A stretch of DNA of 38,205 nt from Marseilla massiliensis (GCF_016899855.1 NZ_JACJJG010000024.1:1-38205); one strand, 5' to 3'. Positions 1 to 7,711 are shown, numbered from the stretch's first letter. A program made the numbers and translations. The notes: generated from the letters alone by a model not told the origin.

Positions 1-225
1 AACTCGCTCATGGACCTGCACGACAAAATCCTGCTGCGGAAAAGGGCGCTCATTGAAACCGTCAACGACGAACTCAAGAATGTATGCTACATTGAACATA
101 CCAGGCACCGCAGCATTGACGGTTTTGTTTCCAACCTGATTGCAGGGCTTATCGCATACAACCTGCTTCCTAAGAAACCGTCACTCAATATTGACATCAT
201 TGATAAAAGCAGGCTTATTGCATAA
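1..225 (+). mobile_element. IS982-family transposase, 3' end only
   Basis: The reading frame is open from the first base and ends at a TAA at 223-225, so only the last 74 codons of a transposase lie in the window. The segment [17 protein letters not shown] followed by IEHTRHRS and [10 protein letters not shown] matches, from memory, the C-terminal part of IS982-family DDE transposases; the E of IET would be the third catalytic acid. The rest of the gene and the left end of the element lie outside the window. Whether the element is intact cannot be judged. The sequence just after the stop (about 228-249) is the likely place for the right terminal repeat. Confidence 0.8.
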
Positions 226-236
226 GATTATTATAC

Positions 237-249
237 CGAACTCACGTTA
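237..249. repeat. Candidate IS right-end motif, with a second copy at 352-364
   Basis: CGAACTCACGTTA lies 12 bp after the transposase stop, where an IS982 right inverted repeat would be expected. An almost identical CGAATTCACGTTA (12 of 13 bases) sits at 352-364. The two copies flank a cluster of GCCG/CGGC-centred repeats. The second copy may be a remnant of an older insertion or chance. The matching left end is not in the window. Confidence 0.35.
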
Positions 250-261
250 TATTACCTTCCG

Positions 262-320
262 AAAGACGGTCTTTTAGAGCATGAAACACGGCCTTTTGCA
301 TGGTAAAATACGGCATATTA
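262..320. repeat. Cluster 1 of GCCG/CGGC-centred near-palindromic words
   Basis: Three short words occur in 59 bp: the odd-length palindrome AAAGACGGTCTTT at 262-274, ACACGGCCTTTTGCA at 286-300 and TAAAATACGGCATATTA at 304-320. Each has a CGG or CCG core between A-rich and T-rich flanks. The same word type recurs in three other intergenic regions of the window. The cluster lies between the transposase end and the nitroreductase promoter. Confidence 0.6.
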
Positions 321-434
321 CAAATCGATTGTTTTTCAATTGCAAAATCATCGAATTCACGTTAAATAATAGTTTGAAGTATTATAAAAACAAAAAAACA
401 GCAGGCTACGTAACATAATATAGCTTTTTAGTGA

Positions 435-442
435 TATATTTG
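435..442 (+). promoter_or_regulatory. Bacteroidetes -7 box for the nitroreductase gene
   Basis: TATATTTG fits TAnnTTTG. No clear TTTG lies about 19 bp upstream. The box nearly touches an in-frame ATG at 444, so transcription should begin inside or after that codon. This is why the ATG at 468 is taken as the start. Confidence 0.6.
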
Positions 443-467
443 CATGAGAACTTTAACAAAACGAATC

Positions 468-1100
468 ATGAAAATGAACAAAATCCGAACATTCGCTTTC
501 GCCGCCACCTTAGGTTTTACGGCGTACTGCACGTCTGCATGCGCACAGGACGTAACTTTGCCTACACCGACCAAGAACGAAACGGCAGGCAGCCTGACAA
601 AAGCGTTGAACGACAGACACTCTACACGTCAGTTTACCGACAGGCAACTGACGGACCAGACACTGTCCGACCTCCTGTGGGCTGCCGACGGAGTAAACCG
701 TCCCGACGGCAAACGCACGGCACCGTCAGCGATGAACAGACAGGACGTGACCATCTACGTAGGCAAGGATGACGGTACTTTCCGCTACGACGCGGCTGCC
801 AACAAACTCATAAAAATAGGCAGCAGCGACTTACGCATTGCTGCCGCTGACCGTAACAAGTTCATAAAAACGGCTCCGATAGTGCTCGTCATTGCTTCAA
901 ACAATAAGCTCACTGGTGGTAACAAGGCAATAAGTGGCCTCAATGTTGGCGCCGTAATGCAAAATGTTTACCTCTTCTGTGCCGCTAACGGGTTGTCTAC
1001 CGTCTGCTGTTATGCAGGCGATGCTCCTGCAGAAATGCAAAAATTCCTCGGCATAAAAGAAGATATGGTTCCTCTGGTTTACATGCCCGTTGGATATTAA
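468..1100 (+). CDS. Secreted nitroreductase / SagB-type oxidoreductase family protein
   Basis: This 210-residue protein opens with a signal peptide (MKMNKIRTFAFAATLGF ... ACAQ), so it is probably exported to the periplasm. The mature part has nitroreductase-fold features: an N-terminal LNDRHSTRQFTDRQLTDQTL segment, where the RxSxRxF residues would contact FMN, then DLLWAADGVNR, and a C-terminal half with LNVGAVMQNVYLFCAANGL. The family uses FMN to reduce or oxidise small organic substrates; the substrate here cannot be told. At about 190 mature residues it is compact but not obviously truncated. It is monocistronic and convergent with the permease gene, sharing a foldback at 1124-1169. The upstream in-frame ATG at 444 is rejected because the -7 box lies at 435-442. 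Confidence 0.85.
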   Translation: MKMNKIRTFAFAATLGFTAYCTSACAQDVTLPTPTKNETAGSLTKALNDRHSTRQFTDRQLTDQTLSDLLWAADGVNRPDGKRTAPSAMNRQDVTIYVGKDDGTFRYDAAANKLIKIGSSDLRIAAADRNKFIKTAPIVLVIASNNKLTGGNKAISGLNVGAVMQNVYLFCAANGLSTVCCYAGDAPAEMQKFLGIKEDMVPLVYMPVGY

Positions 1101-1123
1101 AGTAAAGGATGAAAAAATAAAGG

Positions 1124-1169
1124 ACGAAGAATTAAAGGTCATATATTCAAAAACGCTTTAATTCTTCGT
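1124..1169. terminator. Purine/pyrimidine foldback between convergent genes
   Basis: ACGAAGAATTAAAG (1124-1137) pairs perfectly with CTTTAATTCTTCGT (1156-1169) around an 18-nt loop. Partly paired AATAAAGG and CTTTTTATT extend the stem outward. The T-rich run after the right arm could support termination of the nitroreductase transcript; the left side is A-rich and could do the same for the leftward permease. The permease stop (1175-1177) lies within the outer part of the foldback. Confidence 0.6.
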
Positions 1170-1174
1170 TCTTT

Positions 1175-2422
1175 TTATTCGTATCTCATTGACTTGGCAG
1201 GATGAATCATTGACGCCAGATAGCTCGGCCCTATCAGCACAAGGACGCTCACAAGAAGTGTAACAACATTGAGAAGTATTATTGCCAAGATACTGAATTC
1301 AACAGGTACGGTATCTACATAATATGTAGCAGCGTCAAGCTTTATGAACCCGGTAAACCTTTGCAGAGCCATAAGGCCAAGCCCCACAACGTTACCGATA
1401 AGCATGCCACGGCCTATAATAAATACCGCAAACCACAAGAAGGTCTTGCGTACCACGCCATTACGGGCACCGAGAGCCTTGAGCACGCCAATCATCGACG
1501 TACGTTCAAGTATGATGATAAGGAGTCCTGAAATCATGGTAAAGCCTGCCACGCACAACATCAATACAAGAATAATCCATACATTGAGGTCAAGCAGTCC
1601 GAGCCAGGTGAAAATCTGGGGGTTGGCGTCCTGTATCGTCTCAGACGAATAGGTTTCACCGTACTTGTCGACAGTACGGTTTACTTTCTTGACCACTTCA
1701 TCCTCAACCACGTCTATGGCATTAAAATCTTTCACTGTAAGCTCTGCCCCTCCTGCTTGGTCAGGCTCCCAACCATTCAGGCGCACAGCCGTGTACAGGT
1801 CGGTAAAACACAATATATCATCAAATTGCGTCAAGTCAGTACGGTATATGCCTGACACCGTGAACCGCCTGACACGTACGTTACCGTTGTCTATAAAATA
1901 AGCGAACACCTTGTCGCCGGCATTCAGCCTCAGCCTGTCCGCCATAATCTTCGAAACAAGTATCTTATTAGTGCTTACAGTATCGCTAAACGCAGGTATA
2001 ACGCCTTCCACCATGTTGTCATGGATGAACGTAGTATCGTAATCATTGGCGATTCCCTTGAACGCAACGCCAAGAAAATCGCTGTCGGTCTTGAGTATTC
2101 CCTGCTTTATGGCATATCTCTGGACATGCTTAACGCCATCGAGCGACCTTAAAACCCGCATCATGCTGTCGTCCATACATATCGGCGCAAGCTCCCTACC
2201 GTGCAGGCTCATGAAGTTGGCAACCGTTATATGGCTGCCGAAACCTATTACCTTGTCGCGTATTGTATGCTTGAAACCGAAAACAACACTTACCGATATA
2301 AGCATTACGGCCAAGCCGATGGCTACGCCGGCCGTGGCAATACGCATGGCCGGACGACTGACCTTCTGGCGTGAGTCTGTAGCCGAATACAGATGTTTGG
2401 CTATGAAAAGTGGCAGGTTCAT
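1175..2422 (-). CDS. ABC transporter permease of the LolC/LolE-FtsX type
   Basis: The 415-residue protein has the layout of MacB/LolE permeases: an N-terminal cytoplasmic stretch (FIAKHLYSATD), a first membrane helix at about residues 28-50 (ATAGVAIGLAVMLISVSVVF), a large periplasmic domain at about 55-275, and three helices in the last third, including LVLMLCVAGFTMISGLLII followed by ERTSMIGVLKALGA, the conserved coupling region after TM2. Such proteins work with a LolD-like ATPase, in lipoprotein release or other envelope tasks. No ATPase gene is next to it, so it must pair with one encoded elsewhere. Its start overlaps the stop of the upstream aminotransferase by 4 bp (ATGA), which suggests translational coupling. 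The link between the two functions is not obvious. Confidence 0.85.
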   Translation of the reverse strand: MNLPLFIAKHLYSATDSRQKVSRPAMRIATAGVAIGLAVMLISVSVVFGFKHTIRDKVIGFGSHITVANFMSLHGRELAPICMDDSMMRVLRSLDGVKHVQRYAIKQGILKTDSDFLGVAFKGIANDYDTTFIHDNMVEGVIPAFSDTVSTNKILVSKIMADRLRLNAGDKVFAYFIDNGNVRVRRFTVSGIYRTDLTQFDDILCFTDLYTAVRLNGWEPDQAGGAELTVKDFNAIDVVEDEVVKKVNRTVDKYGETYSSETIQDANPQIFTWLGLLDLNVWIILVLMLCVAGFTMISGLLIIILERTSMIGVLKALGARNGVVRKTFLWFAVFIIGRGMLIGNVVGLGLMALQRFTGFIKLDAATYYVDTVPVEFSILAIILLNVVTLLVSVLVLIGPSYLASMIHPAKSMRYE

Positions 2423-3624
2423 TCTTCGTCTACTCTTCCTGGATAAGCTTCCAATGCCTTACGCAGCACAAACAAGGCGCGTGTAAGGTCTTCTTTCTTT
2501 AGCACGTACGCAATGCGCACCTGATTATGACCGGCCCCAGGTGTTGTATAAAAGCCGGAAGCCGGAGCCATCATAACCGTTTCACCTTCATAATTGAACT
2601 CCTCAAGACACCACCGGCAGAACCTCTCGCTATCGTCGACAGGCAGTTTTGCCACTGTATAGAAGGCTCCCATCGGTATTGGCGAATATACTCCTGGTAT
2701 ACGGTTCAACCCATCAATCAAGCATTTACGCCGGTCAACATACTCGTCATACACGTTACGGTAATATTCTTCCGGCGCATCGAGCGACGCCTCCGCCGCA
2801 ATCTGTCCTATCAGCGGCGGCGACAGGCGTGCCTGGCAGAACTTCATAACCGCGCTGCGCACCTCGGCATTCTTTGTAATAAGCGCCCCGATACGTATTC
2901 CACACTCGCTGTAACGCTTGCTGACAGAGTCAATCAATACAACGTTCTGCTCTATACCTTCAAGATGGCAAGCACTGATGTAAGGCGAACCTGTATAAAT
3001 ATACTCACGGTAAACTTCGTCGGAGAACAAGTAAAGATCGTACTTCTTTACCAAGTCGCGTATCTGGTGCATCTCCCTACGCGTATAAAGGTATCCCGTA
3101 GGGTTGTTAGGATTACATATAAGGATGGCTCTCGTGCGGTCGTTGATCAACTCCTCAAACTTCTCTACCTTAGGCAGGGAGAAACCCTCTTCGATTGTCG
3201 TAGCTATTGTACGTATCTTGGCACCGGCCGATATGGCAAAAGCCATGTAATTGGCGTAGGCCGGTTCTGGCACGATGATTTCATCACCAGGATTCAAACA
3301 CGACATAAAGGCGAAAAGTACAGCCTCACTTCCACCGCATGTTATGATTATGTCGTCGGGGGTTACATTGATGTTGTATTTCTTATAGTAGTCGACCAGC
3401 TTCGTACGATAGCTCAAATACCCCTGCGACGGCGAATACTCGAGAACCGTGCGGTCAATATTCCTTATTGCGTCAAGGGCAACTTGCGGAGTAGGCAGGT
3501 CCGGCTGACCGATATTCAGGTGATAGACCTTTATTCCACGTTGCTTTGCTGCAGCGGCCAAAGGCGCCAATTTCCTGATCGGAGACTCTGGCATCTCAAG
3601 ACCGCGGACTGAAATCTGAGGCAT
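2419..3624 (-). CDS. Pyridoxal-phosphate-dependent class I/II aminotransferase
   Basis: This 401-residue cytosolic enzyme belongs to fold type I. Visible motifs are GQPDLPTPQVALDAI near residue 40, YSPSQGYLSYR, the NPNNPTGYL loop, SDEVYREY, and the PLP-lysine context DSVSKRYSECGIRIG, where the K forms the Schiff base and the later R binds phosphate. It resembles the broad aspartate/alanine aminotransferase group, which moves amino groups between amino acids and 2-oxo acids; the substrate is not fixed by sequence alone. The chosen ATG (MPQISVRGL) follows a -7 box at 3657-3664. An in-frame ATG at 3681 lies upstream of that promoter and would add 19 residues unlike the family. The 3' end overlaps the permease gene. 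Confidence 0.9.
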   Translation of the reverse strand: MPQISVRGLEMPESPIRKLAPLAAAAKQRGIKVYHLNIGQPDLPTPQVALDAIRNIDRTVLEYSPSQGYLSYRTKLVDYYKKYNINVTPDDIIITCGGSEAVLFAFMSCLNPGDEIIVPEPAYANYMAFAISAGAKIRTIATTIEEGFSLPKVEKFEELINDRTRAILICNPNNPTGYLYTRREMHQIRDLVKKYDLYLFSDEVYREYIYTGSPYISACHLEGIEQNVVLIDSVSKRYSECGIRIGALITKNAEVRSAVMKFCQARLSPPLIGQIAAEASLDAPEEYYRNVYDEYVDRRKCLIDGLNRIPGVYSPIPMGAFYTVAKLPVDDSERFCRWCLEEFNYEGETVMMAPASGFYTTPGAGHNQVRIAYVLKKEDLTRALFVLRKALEAYPGRVDEE

Positions 3625-3656
3625 TGTTAATATCCTTTCTTTATTATAAACAGCTG

Positions 3657-3664
3657 CAAATTTA
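3657..3664 (-). promoter_or_regulatory. -7 box for the aminotransferase-permease pair
   Basis: On the minus strand this reads TAAATTTG, fitting TAnnTTTG. The start codon at 3624 lies about 33 bp downstream. No convincing -33 TTTG is present. Confidence 0.6.
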
Positions 3665-3690
3665 CTAAAACGAGCTGACAATACACAATT

Positions 3691-6036
3691 TTAATTAAAG
3701 AAATTCCACGACAACCCGAAACGGAATATACGCCCGTTAATAGGATAATGCGGAGCCAGGAAACCCTTGCCTCCACCTCCATTAATGTTACTCATCATTA
3801 CGAAAAAGCGTGTATGTTTCAAGTGCATGTTGGCATAAACGTTCACAACGGGGAAATTCCCTATCTCAACGTTGGCCGTGCCGTTATCCTGCACTGTGTA
3901 CTGACCGAGCGCAGGACTGTAGTCAAGAGCCTTATAGCTGGTGAAATAACGGGCGTCGCCGCCGAGGTCGACGGTCAATACGCGTGCTATCTTGAAGTGC
4001 AGGTACAGGTTGGTGTATATGTTGAGCATTGGCACGGGCAGCACGTTGTCATTACTTGATTTCTGGTAAGTAACCTGGCTTTCCCAGTTAAGCGGCCCGA
4101 AAGTAAAGTCCTGCGACAGTTGTGCCGTAAGCAGACTGAGATTACCCGAGTGCTGGCGAACTGTGACATTGTTGCCTGTCCGTCCGAAGTCATCCGTTAT
4201 ATTGTAACTTTGGGCAAAATATGTATAATTCTGCAGGTTATCATAAGCCACCCTCAATCTAGTTCTCGTACGTTTCAACGAGAATACTCCCTCGATATGT
4301 GTACGCAACTCCTGATCAAGGCCGTCGTTATCCCACCAGAAATGCTTTGAATGGTAATGACGGTAATAAAATGTAGGGTTCACCCTGTGGAAATAAGCAT
4401 TGGCGGCAAGAGTCACAGTGTCCTTGAACAACCTGAAGTTAAGGTCTGCCGTACCGTCGATTTTCAGCTGCCCTGCATCCTCGCCAAGCAGCCATGTCTC
4501 AGCCGTGACGTTATAATGCAGCGTAGAACCTTGTGTTTTTATAAGCTGTCCGCCCACGCTCAGGTTGTGTTCGTTGTACGATGTCCGCCCGCCTACCGAG
4601 TCAGGAAGGGTAAAGTGGCGTAGGTCTGACGTGACGAAAGCCCTCAGGCCAGCCTTTGCCCACTTGTTGAAACCTTCGAGAAGAGCCACGCCAAAAGTGT
4701 TCTTCAGCGAATAATGGGTGGTGCGGTCATAGATTGAGTCGCCAAGAAATTTCTCGAATACCGGATAGTTATTGGCGTAATAGCCCTCCGGAGTGTCATA
4801 AGCCTGGTATATCCTCGTATAATTGTCGAATTTAAGCGTATGGATAAAGCTCGTTACAGGCACGTATTCATCCTTCATCCAGGTAGTGTCCATCTGCTCG
4901 CCCTGCGTTTGTTGCTCTCCGGCAGCAATCAGGCTGTCGGCCGTGGCTTTGTCGACCGATATTCTTCCGCCCAGCGCTTTCAGTGTGTCGGCTGGCTCAT
5001 TGCCGGCTATGACAGCGTCGTCAGGACGTCCTGAATATGTCTTGCGCTCATCAAACTCGTCCTCGTTAAAATCGCGGCCCTCTTCCTTTGCTTTCTTGCG
5101 GGCCTCTTCCTTTGCCTTCTTGGCGGCATTCTCCTTTGCTGACTCCATGGCAAACTTCTTTGCCTTGATTTCGTCCTCGGTCATCTTGACTTTCCGCCTG
5201 AATCCGAAGCTGTACCTGTGCGAGAAGAATACGTGCTGGTTATCGTTGCGGTTCCAGTTTTCCGACAGGACCACAGGAATCTCGTTGTTACGGAAATTAT
5301 CCTCAAAAGTCTCGGGATGGGTTATGTACTGGTCATCGGTAATACCACCGTTCTCGGCAACCTTCTCATGGTTCGTCGACAACAGGAGGTGCGCCTGGTA
5401 GCGCTCGCCGAGGTAGGAAGCGTACATGGAATAATTAAAGTGCGACGTACTCTGGTTCTGGAAATATCCACGCCCGTAGATGTAATCGAACTTAAAACCT
5501 ACGCCCAGCTTCTTGCCGACGTTCACTCCGAACAATGCCTTAAAGTGGTTTTCGCCGTTTTCCCTGTTTCCGCACTCGTTATATGATATATTCGTGATGG
5601 GCGAAAGCGTATTGGTAAAATGAAACTTGTCCACTGGCGTTATGAAATAGTCATAAGGCTGAGTGAACATGAACTGCTTATTCTCGCCACGGTCTATGAA
5701 TATACGGTTAATACGCGGCGACCCGAGATTGCCCAGCGTGTTGTATTCGCCACGCATTCCGGTGTCGAAAATCGAGTTCATGTACATATGCGGCAAGGTG
5801 TCCGGCTCGGCGGCGGTACGCTCTCCGAAGCGTTCGTCGACGGTCCACACCTTCAGTCCCTTTGGAATTTCCTTGTTTCTCGACGACAGGGAGTCGCGGT
5901 CGCGGGTTCTGTCACGGCTGTCGGTTGAGTTGGTAAACTCGCCGGTGTCAGTCAGCTGGTTGTAGTCCTGCGCCTCGGCAGGCATATACGCAAACAGCAA
6001 CAACAAAGACAGTGCGGCGACAATCCTTGTCCTCAT
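3691..6036 (-). CDS. Putative outer-membrane porin of Bacteroidetes
   Basis: The 781-residue protein has a signal peptide (MRTRIVAALSLLLLFAYMPAEAQ) and the alternating aromatic/polar strands of a beta-barrel, ending in FRFGLSWNFFN, a typical C-terminal strand. Marks of the Bacteroidetes putative porin family, from memory, include FTNTLSPITNISYN, the GVNVGKKLGVGFKFDY strand and the LKHTRFFVMMSNINGG region near the end. An unusual lysine/glutamate-rich stretch at about residues 283-335 (KMTEDEIKAKKFAMESAKEN ... RKKAKEEGRDFNED) is predicted helical and probably sits in a loop. The chosen ATG overlaps the stop of the small membrane gene upstream (ATGA at 6033-6036), so the two are likely coupled. 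Substrate is unknown. Confidence 0.85.
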   Translation of the reverse strand: MRTRIVAALSLLLLFAYMPAEAQDYNQLTDTGEFTNSTDSRDRTRDRDSLSSRNKEIPKGLKVWTVDERFGERTAAEPDTLPHMYMNSIFDTGMRGEYNTLGNLGSPRINRIFIDRGENKQFMFTQPYDYFITPVDKFHFTNTLSPITNISYNECGNRENGENHFKALFGVNVGKKLGVGFKFDYIYGRGYFQNQSTSHFNYSMYASYLGERYQAHLLLSTNHEKVAENGGITDDQYITHPETFEDNFRNNEIPVVLSENWNRNDNQHVFFSHRYSFGFRRKVKMTEDEIKAKKFAMESAKENAAKKAKEEARKKAKEEGRDFNEDEFDERKTYSGRPDDAVIAGNEPADTLKALGGRISVDKATADSLIAAGEQQTQGEQMDTTWMKDEYVPVTSFIHTLKFDNYTRIYQAYDTPEGYYANNYPVFEKFLGDSIYDRTTHYSLKNTFGVALLEGFNKWAKAGLRAFVTSDLRHFTLPDSVGGRTSYNEHNLSVGGQLIKTQGSTLHYNVTAETWLLGEDAGQLKIDGTADLNFRLFKDTVTLAANAYFHRVNPTFYYRHYHSKHFWWDNDGLDQELRTHIEGVFSLKRTRTRLRVAYDNLQNYTYFAQSYNITDDFGRTGNNVTVRQHSGNLSLLTAQLSQDFTFGPLNWESQVTYQKSSNDNVLPVPMLNIYTNLYLHFKIARVLTVDLGGDARYFTSYKALDYSPALGQYTVQDNGTANVEIGNFPVVNVYANMHLKHTRFFVMMSNINGGGGKGFLAPHYPINGRIFRFGLSWNFFN

Positions 6037-6263
6037 TTCATGAAACGGAATACACATTCTACAATCTTGAACACCATCGACACGAGAATGATTATCGTGC
6101 CTGTCTGTTTATCCCATTGAAAATACACTAATACACCTATGAGGGCCCCGAGCATGAATATCAAGTTCAGTATGTTTCGCAGCCGCAGATAGCGGTCTTC
6201 GCCGTTCTCGCGGCGGTGTTGCGGCCTGGCGTTGCGGGCCGTATTGTCCTGGTTCGTAAGCAT
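6033..6263 (-). CDS. Small two-helix membrane protein, unknown function
   Basis: The 76-residue product has a charged N-terminus (RPQHRRENGEDRYLRLR) followed by two hydrophobic stretches, ILNLIFMLGALIGVLVYF at about 30-47 and TGTIIILVSMVFKIVECVF at about 54-72, separated by QWDKQ. This predicts an inner-membrane hairpin. I do not recognise a named function, but small proteins of this kind often precede the putative porin gene in this group. It overlaps the porin start by 4 bp and lies 34 bp after the DUF4468 gene, so all three are probably one transcript. Confidence 0.75.
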   Translation of the reverse strand: MLTNQDNTARNARPQHRRENGEDRYLRLRNILNLIFMLGALIGVLVYFQWDKQTGTIIILVSMVFKIVECVFRFMK

Positions 6264-6297
6264 TAAATCCTGATGTTTGTAAATGAACGGCAGCCAA

Positions 6298-6936
6298 TTA
6301 TTTCAAAACGGCTTCCTTGATTACGCTGAAGAGATAGTCCTTGCGGTCGACAGTCTTGCGGCGGAACTTTGCCGAACCGGCCACGAGCCGTGTCTTCTTG
6401 CGGTTAAGCGCGCTGTCGTCGTCAATCCACTCCTCGGCCTTGTACACATACCCGCCGTTACCCACGCGCTCCTCTTCATACCTGTAGGTTATTCGCCCGA
6501 GGGTGACGGTAAGGTGGTTGTCCTTGCAGTAGGCTATGAGGGTATAGTTGAACTTTGTCCTGTCAAGCATTAAAAACTTGTCAGTAAAGACGAGCCACTC
6601 CCTGATGTTTGCCACGACGATGTGCTCTGCCTTGTTGACCAACGCCACCTGGCTGCCTTCAAGCTGGTTCTCGGTCTTGGTCAAGTCGGTAAAACATTGC
6701 AACATTATATCGTAAATCTGGTCGGCTGTCTTGCCTGGCACATCCACGTCGAGTTGCCATTCTACCTTGCCGTCAACCTCAGGGACGGCTCCTGCAAGGT
6801 ATTTGGCGTCAGGGTTTGGTTTCTCCTCCTGTTGTTCCTTCGCCTCGCCATTGCCAGCGTCGGGCCGTTCCCACACACCTTGTGCCATCGCGGCCAACGG
6901 CAACAGACAGGCCGCAAGAATAAAAAACAGTCTCAT
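6298..6936 (-). CDS. DUF4468-type secreted protein
   Basis: This 212-residue protein begins with a signal peptide (MRLFFILAACLLPLAAMAQG). After an acidic, proline-containing linker, the mature part includes the DUF4468 pattern known from Bacteroidetes: VEWQLDVDVPGKTADQIYDI near residue 60, IREWLVFTDK, and NYTLIAYCKDNHLTVTLGRITYRYE. The function of the family is not established. It is first in a leftward unit with the small membrane protein and the putative porin, which suggests an outer-envelope role. A strong promoter lies 21-50 bp upstream. Confidence 0.8.
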   Translation of the reverse strand: MRLFFILAACLLPLAAMAQGVWERPDAGNGEAKEQQEEKPNPDAKYLAGAVPEVDGKVEWQLDVDVPGKTADQIYDIMLQCFTDLTKTENQLEGSQVALVNKAEHIVVANIREWLVFTDKFLMLDRTKFNYTLIAYCKDNHLTVTLGRITYRYEEERVGNGGYVYKAEEWIDDDSALNRKKTRLVAGSAKFRRKTVDRKDYLFSVIKEAVLK

Positions 6937-6956
6937 CAGTACAAAAAATATTTTTG

Positions 6957-6986
6957 CAAAGTTACGAAAATTAAACTTATCGACAA
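6957..6986 (-). promoter_or_regulatory. Promoter of the DUF4468-porin unit
   Basis: On the minus strand TTG (6984-6986) is followed after exactly 19 bp by TAACTTTG (6957-6964), a good Bacteroidetes promoter. The start codon at 6936 is about 20 bp beyond the -7 box, so the leader is short. Confidence 0.75.
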
Positions 6987-7107
6987 GACAAAAAGCATTA
7001 TTTAACTATCCGAATGCCCAAAACGGTATGCCCTCAAGGCTTTAAGGACACGGCCTGCGGGCATACAGCCGGCCACAGCATGCAGCCGGCGAGCAGCTAA
7101 AGGACGG

Positions 7108-7222
7108 CTGTCAAGGCGGCTAAAGACCGTCTTTGACAGTGTAAAAGGCCGTCTTTAATGTTGCTAAAGACGGCCTTTTAGTCCGTAAGCAGAAACAAGG
7201 CAAACGATTAAAGACCGTCATT
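7108..7222. repeat. Cluster 2 of GCCG/CGGC-centred words, forming hairpins
   Basis: The odd-length palindrome AAAGACCGTCTTT (7122-7134) sits inside CTGTCAA ... TTGACAG arms (7108-7114 and 7133-7139, overlapping its last bases). TAAAAGGCCGTCTTTA (7142-7157) and TAAAGACGGCCTTTTA (7165-7180) form a perfect 16-bp stem with a 7-nt loop. A further copy, TAAAGACCGTCATTTTA, follows at about 7209-7225. The words match clusters 1, 3 and 4. Confidence 0.7.
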
Positions 7223-7356
7223 TTATATAGACTCATCCATAAAAACCGTAAGCCGCAACAGCATTAAAAGTTACGGTTTTCAACCGCCTCTCGTACCGGC
7301 AACGTGTCCATCCGATGAAAACGCCTGCAAAATTCTTTACGGCAAACCGTCAAGGC

Positions 7357-7410
7357 CATGACACCCGCATTCAAGCCAGGCGACTGCCTGGCTTGAATGC
7401 GGGTGTCATG
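7357..7410. repeat. Perfect 25-bp inverted repeat with GACT loop
   Basis: Bases 7357-7381 are the exact reverse complement of 7386-7410, separated only by GACT. The arms are not low-complexity; each starts or ends with CATG and contains ACACCCGCATTC. No T-run follows on either strand, so it does not look like an intrinsic terminator. It could be a small palindromic element, or the scar of a foldback duplication. Confidence 0.85.
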
Positions 7411-7567
7411 TGGTCAACAATTTGTGATTGCCAGGTTTAGATGAATGCTCTGCCTACCTATTTTATATACATTGAACTACGTACGAACCATGCAGGTCAT
7501 TTGTCATTAACTACTTAACGAGCGGAGCGAGCGATAACTCATTTGACTACTTTGACTCAAAAAAAAC

Positions 7568-7600
7568 TTTGCATTCTGCCCGATTTGCGCCATCTTTAAA
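7568..7600 (+). promoter_or_regulatory. Decayed duplicate of the LysM gene promoter
   Basis: The segment from TTTGCATT aligns with 7656-7688 at about 26 of 33 positions. It keeps TTTG (7568-7571) and the 19-bp spacer, but its -7 box reads CATCTTTA instead of TATCTTTG, so it is probably weak or dead. Confidence 0.55.
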
Positions 7601-7655
7601 TAACATAGGCTGCATCTCGGCAATGAAAATAAAAACTCGTTTCTCTCGCTTTTAT

Positions 7656-7686
7656 TTTGCATTACGCTCGATTTGCACTATCTTTG
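7656..7686 (+). promoter_or_regulatory. Promoter of the LysM/PBP-PorT pair
   Basis: TTTG (7656-7659), a 19-bp spacer and TATCTTTG (7679-7686) make an ideal Bacteroidetes promoter. It places transcription start near 7692 and excludes the in-frame ATG at 7673, fixing the start codon at 7712. Confidence 0.85.
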
Positions 7687-7711
7687 CAACCACATAAAGC
7701 TAAAAAAAGAC

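Larger units (their letters stand above)
6937..7711. other. Long divergent intergenic region with stacked hairpins
   Basis: No convincing gene lies between the leftward DUF4468 gene and the rightward LysM gene. The region holds promoters at both ends, a direct repeat GCATACAGCCGGC / GCATGCAGCCGGC (7061-7073 and 7078-7090), a hairpin cluster (7108-7222), a 10-bp stem AAAACCGTAA / TTACGGTTTT (7242-7251 and 7271-7280), a 25-bp perfect inverted repeat (7357-7410) and a duplicated promoter (7568-7688). No known gene ends here, so these hairpins do not terminate any annotated transcript. Confidence 0.7.

Noticed and set aside
431..772. Plus-strand open frame of 113 codons overlapping the nitroreductase gene
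   Set aside because: Out of frame with a clear signal peptide and family motifs; its start lies upstream of the -7 box at 435-442.
2527..3612. Plus-strand open frame of 361 codons opposite the aminotransferase gene
   Set aside because: It lies fully antisense to a well-supported aminotransferase, has no promoter box, signal or recognisable motif, and its composition follows from the opposite strand.
7357..7410. Intrinsic terminator reading of the 25-bp inverted repeat
   Set aside because: No T-run follows on either strand and neither flanking gene ends there, so it is listed as a repeat.
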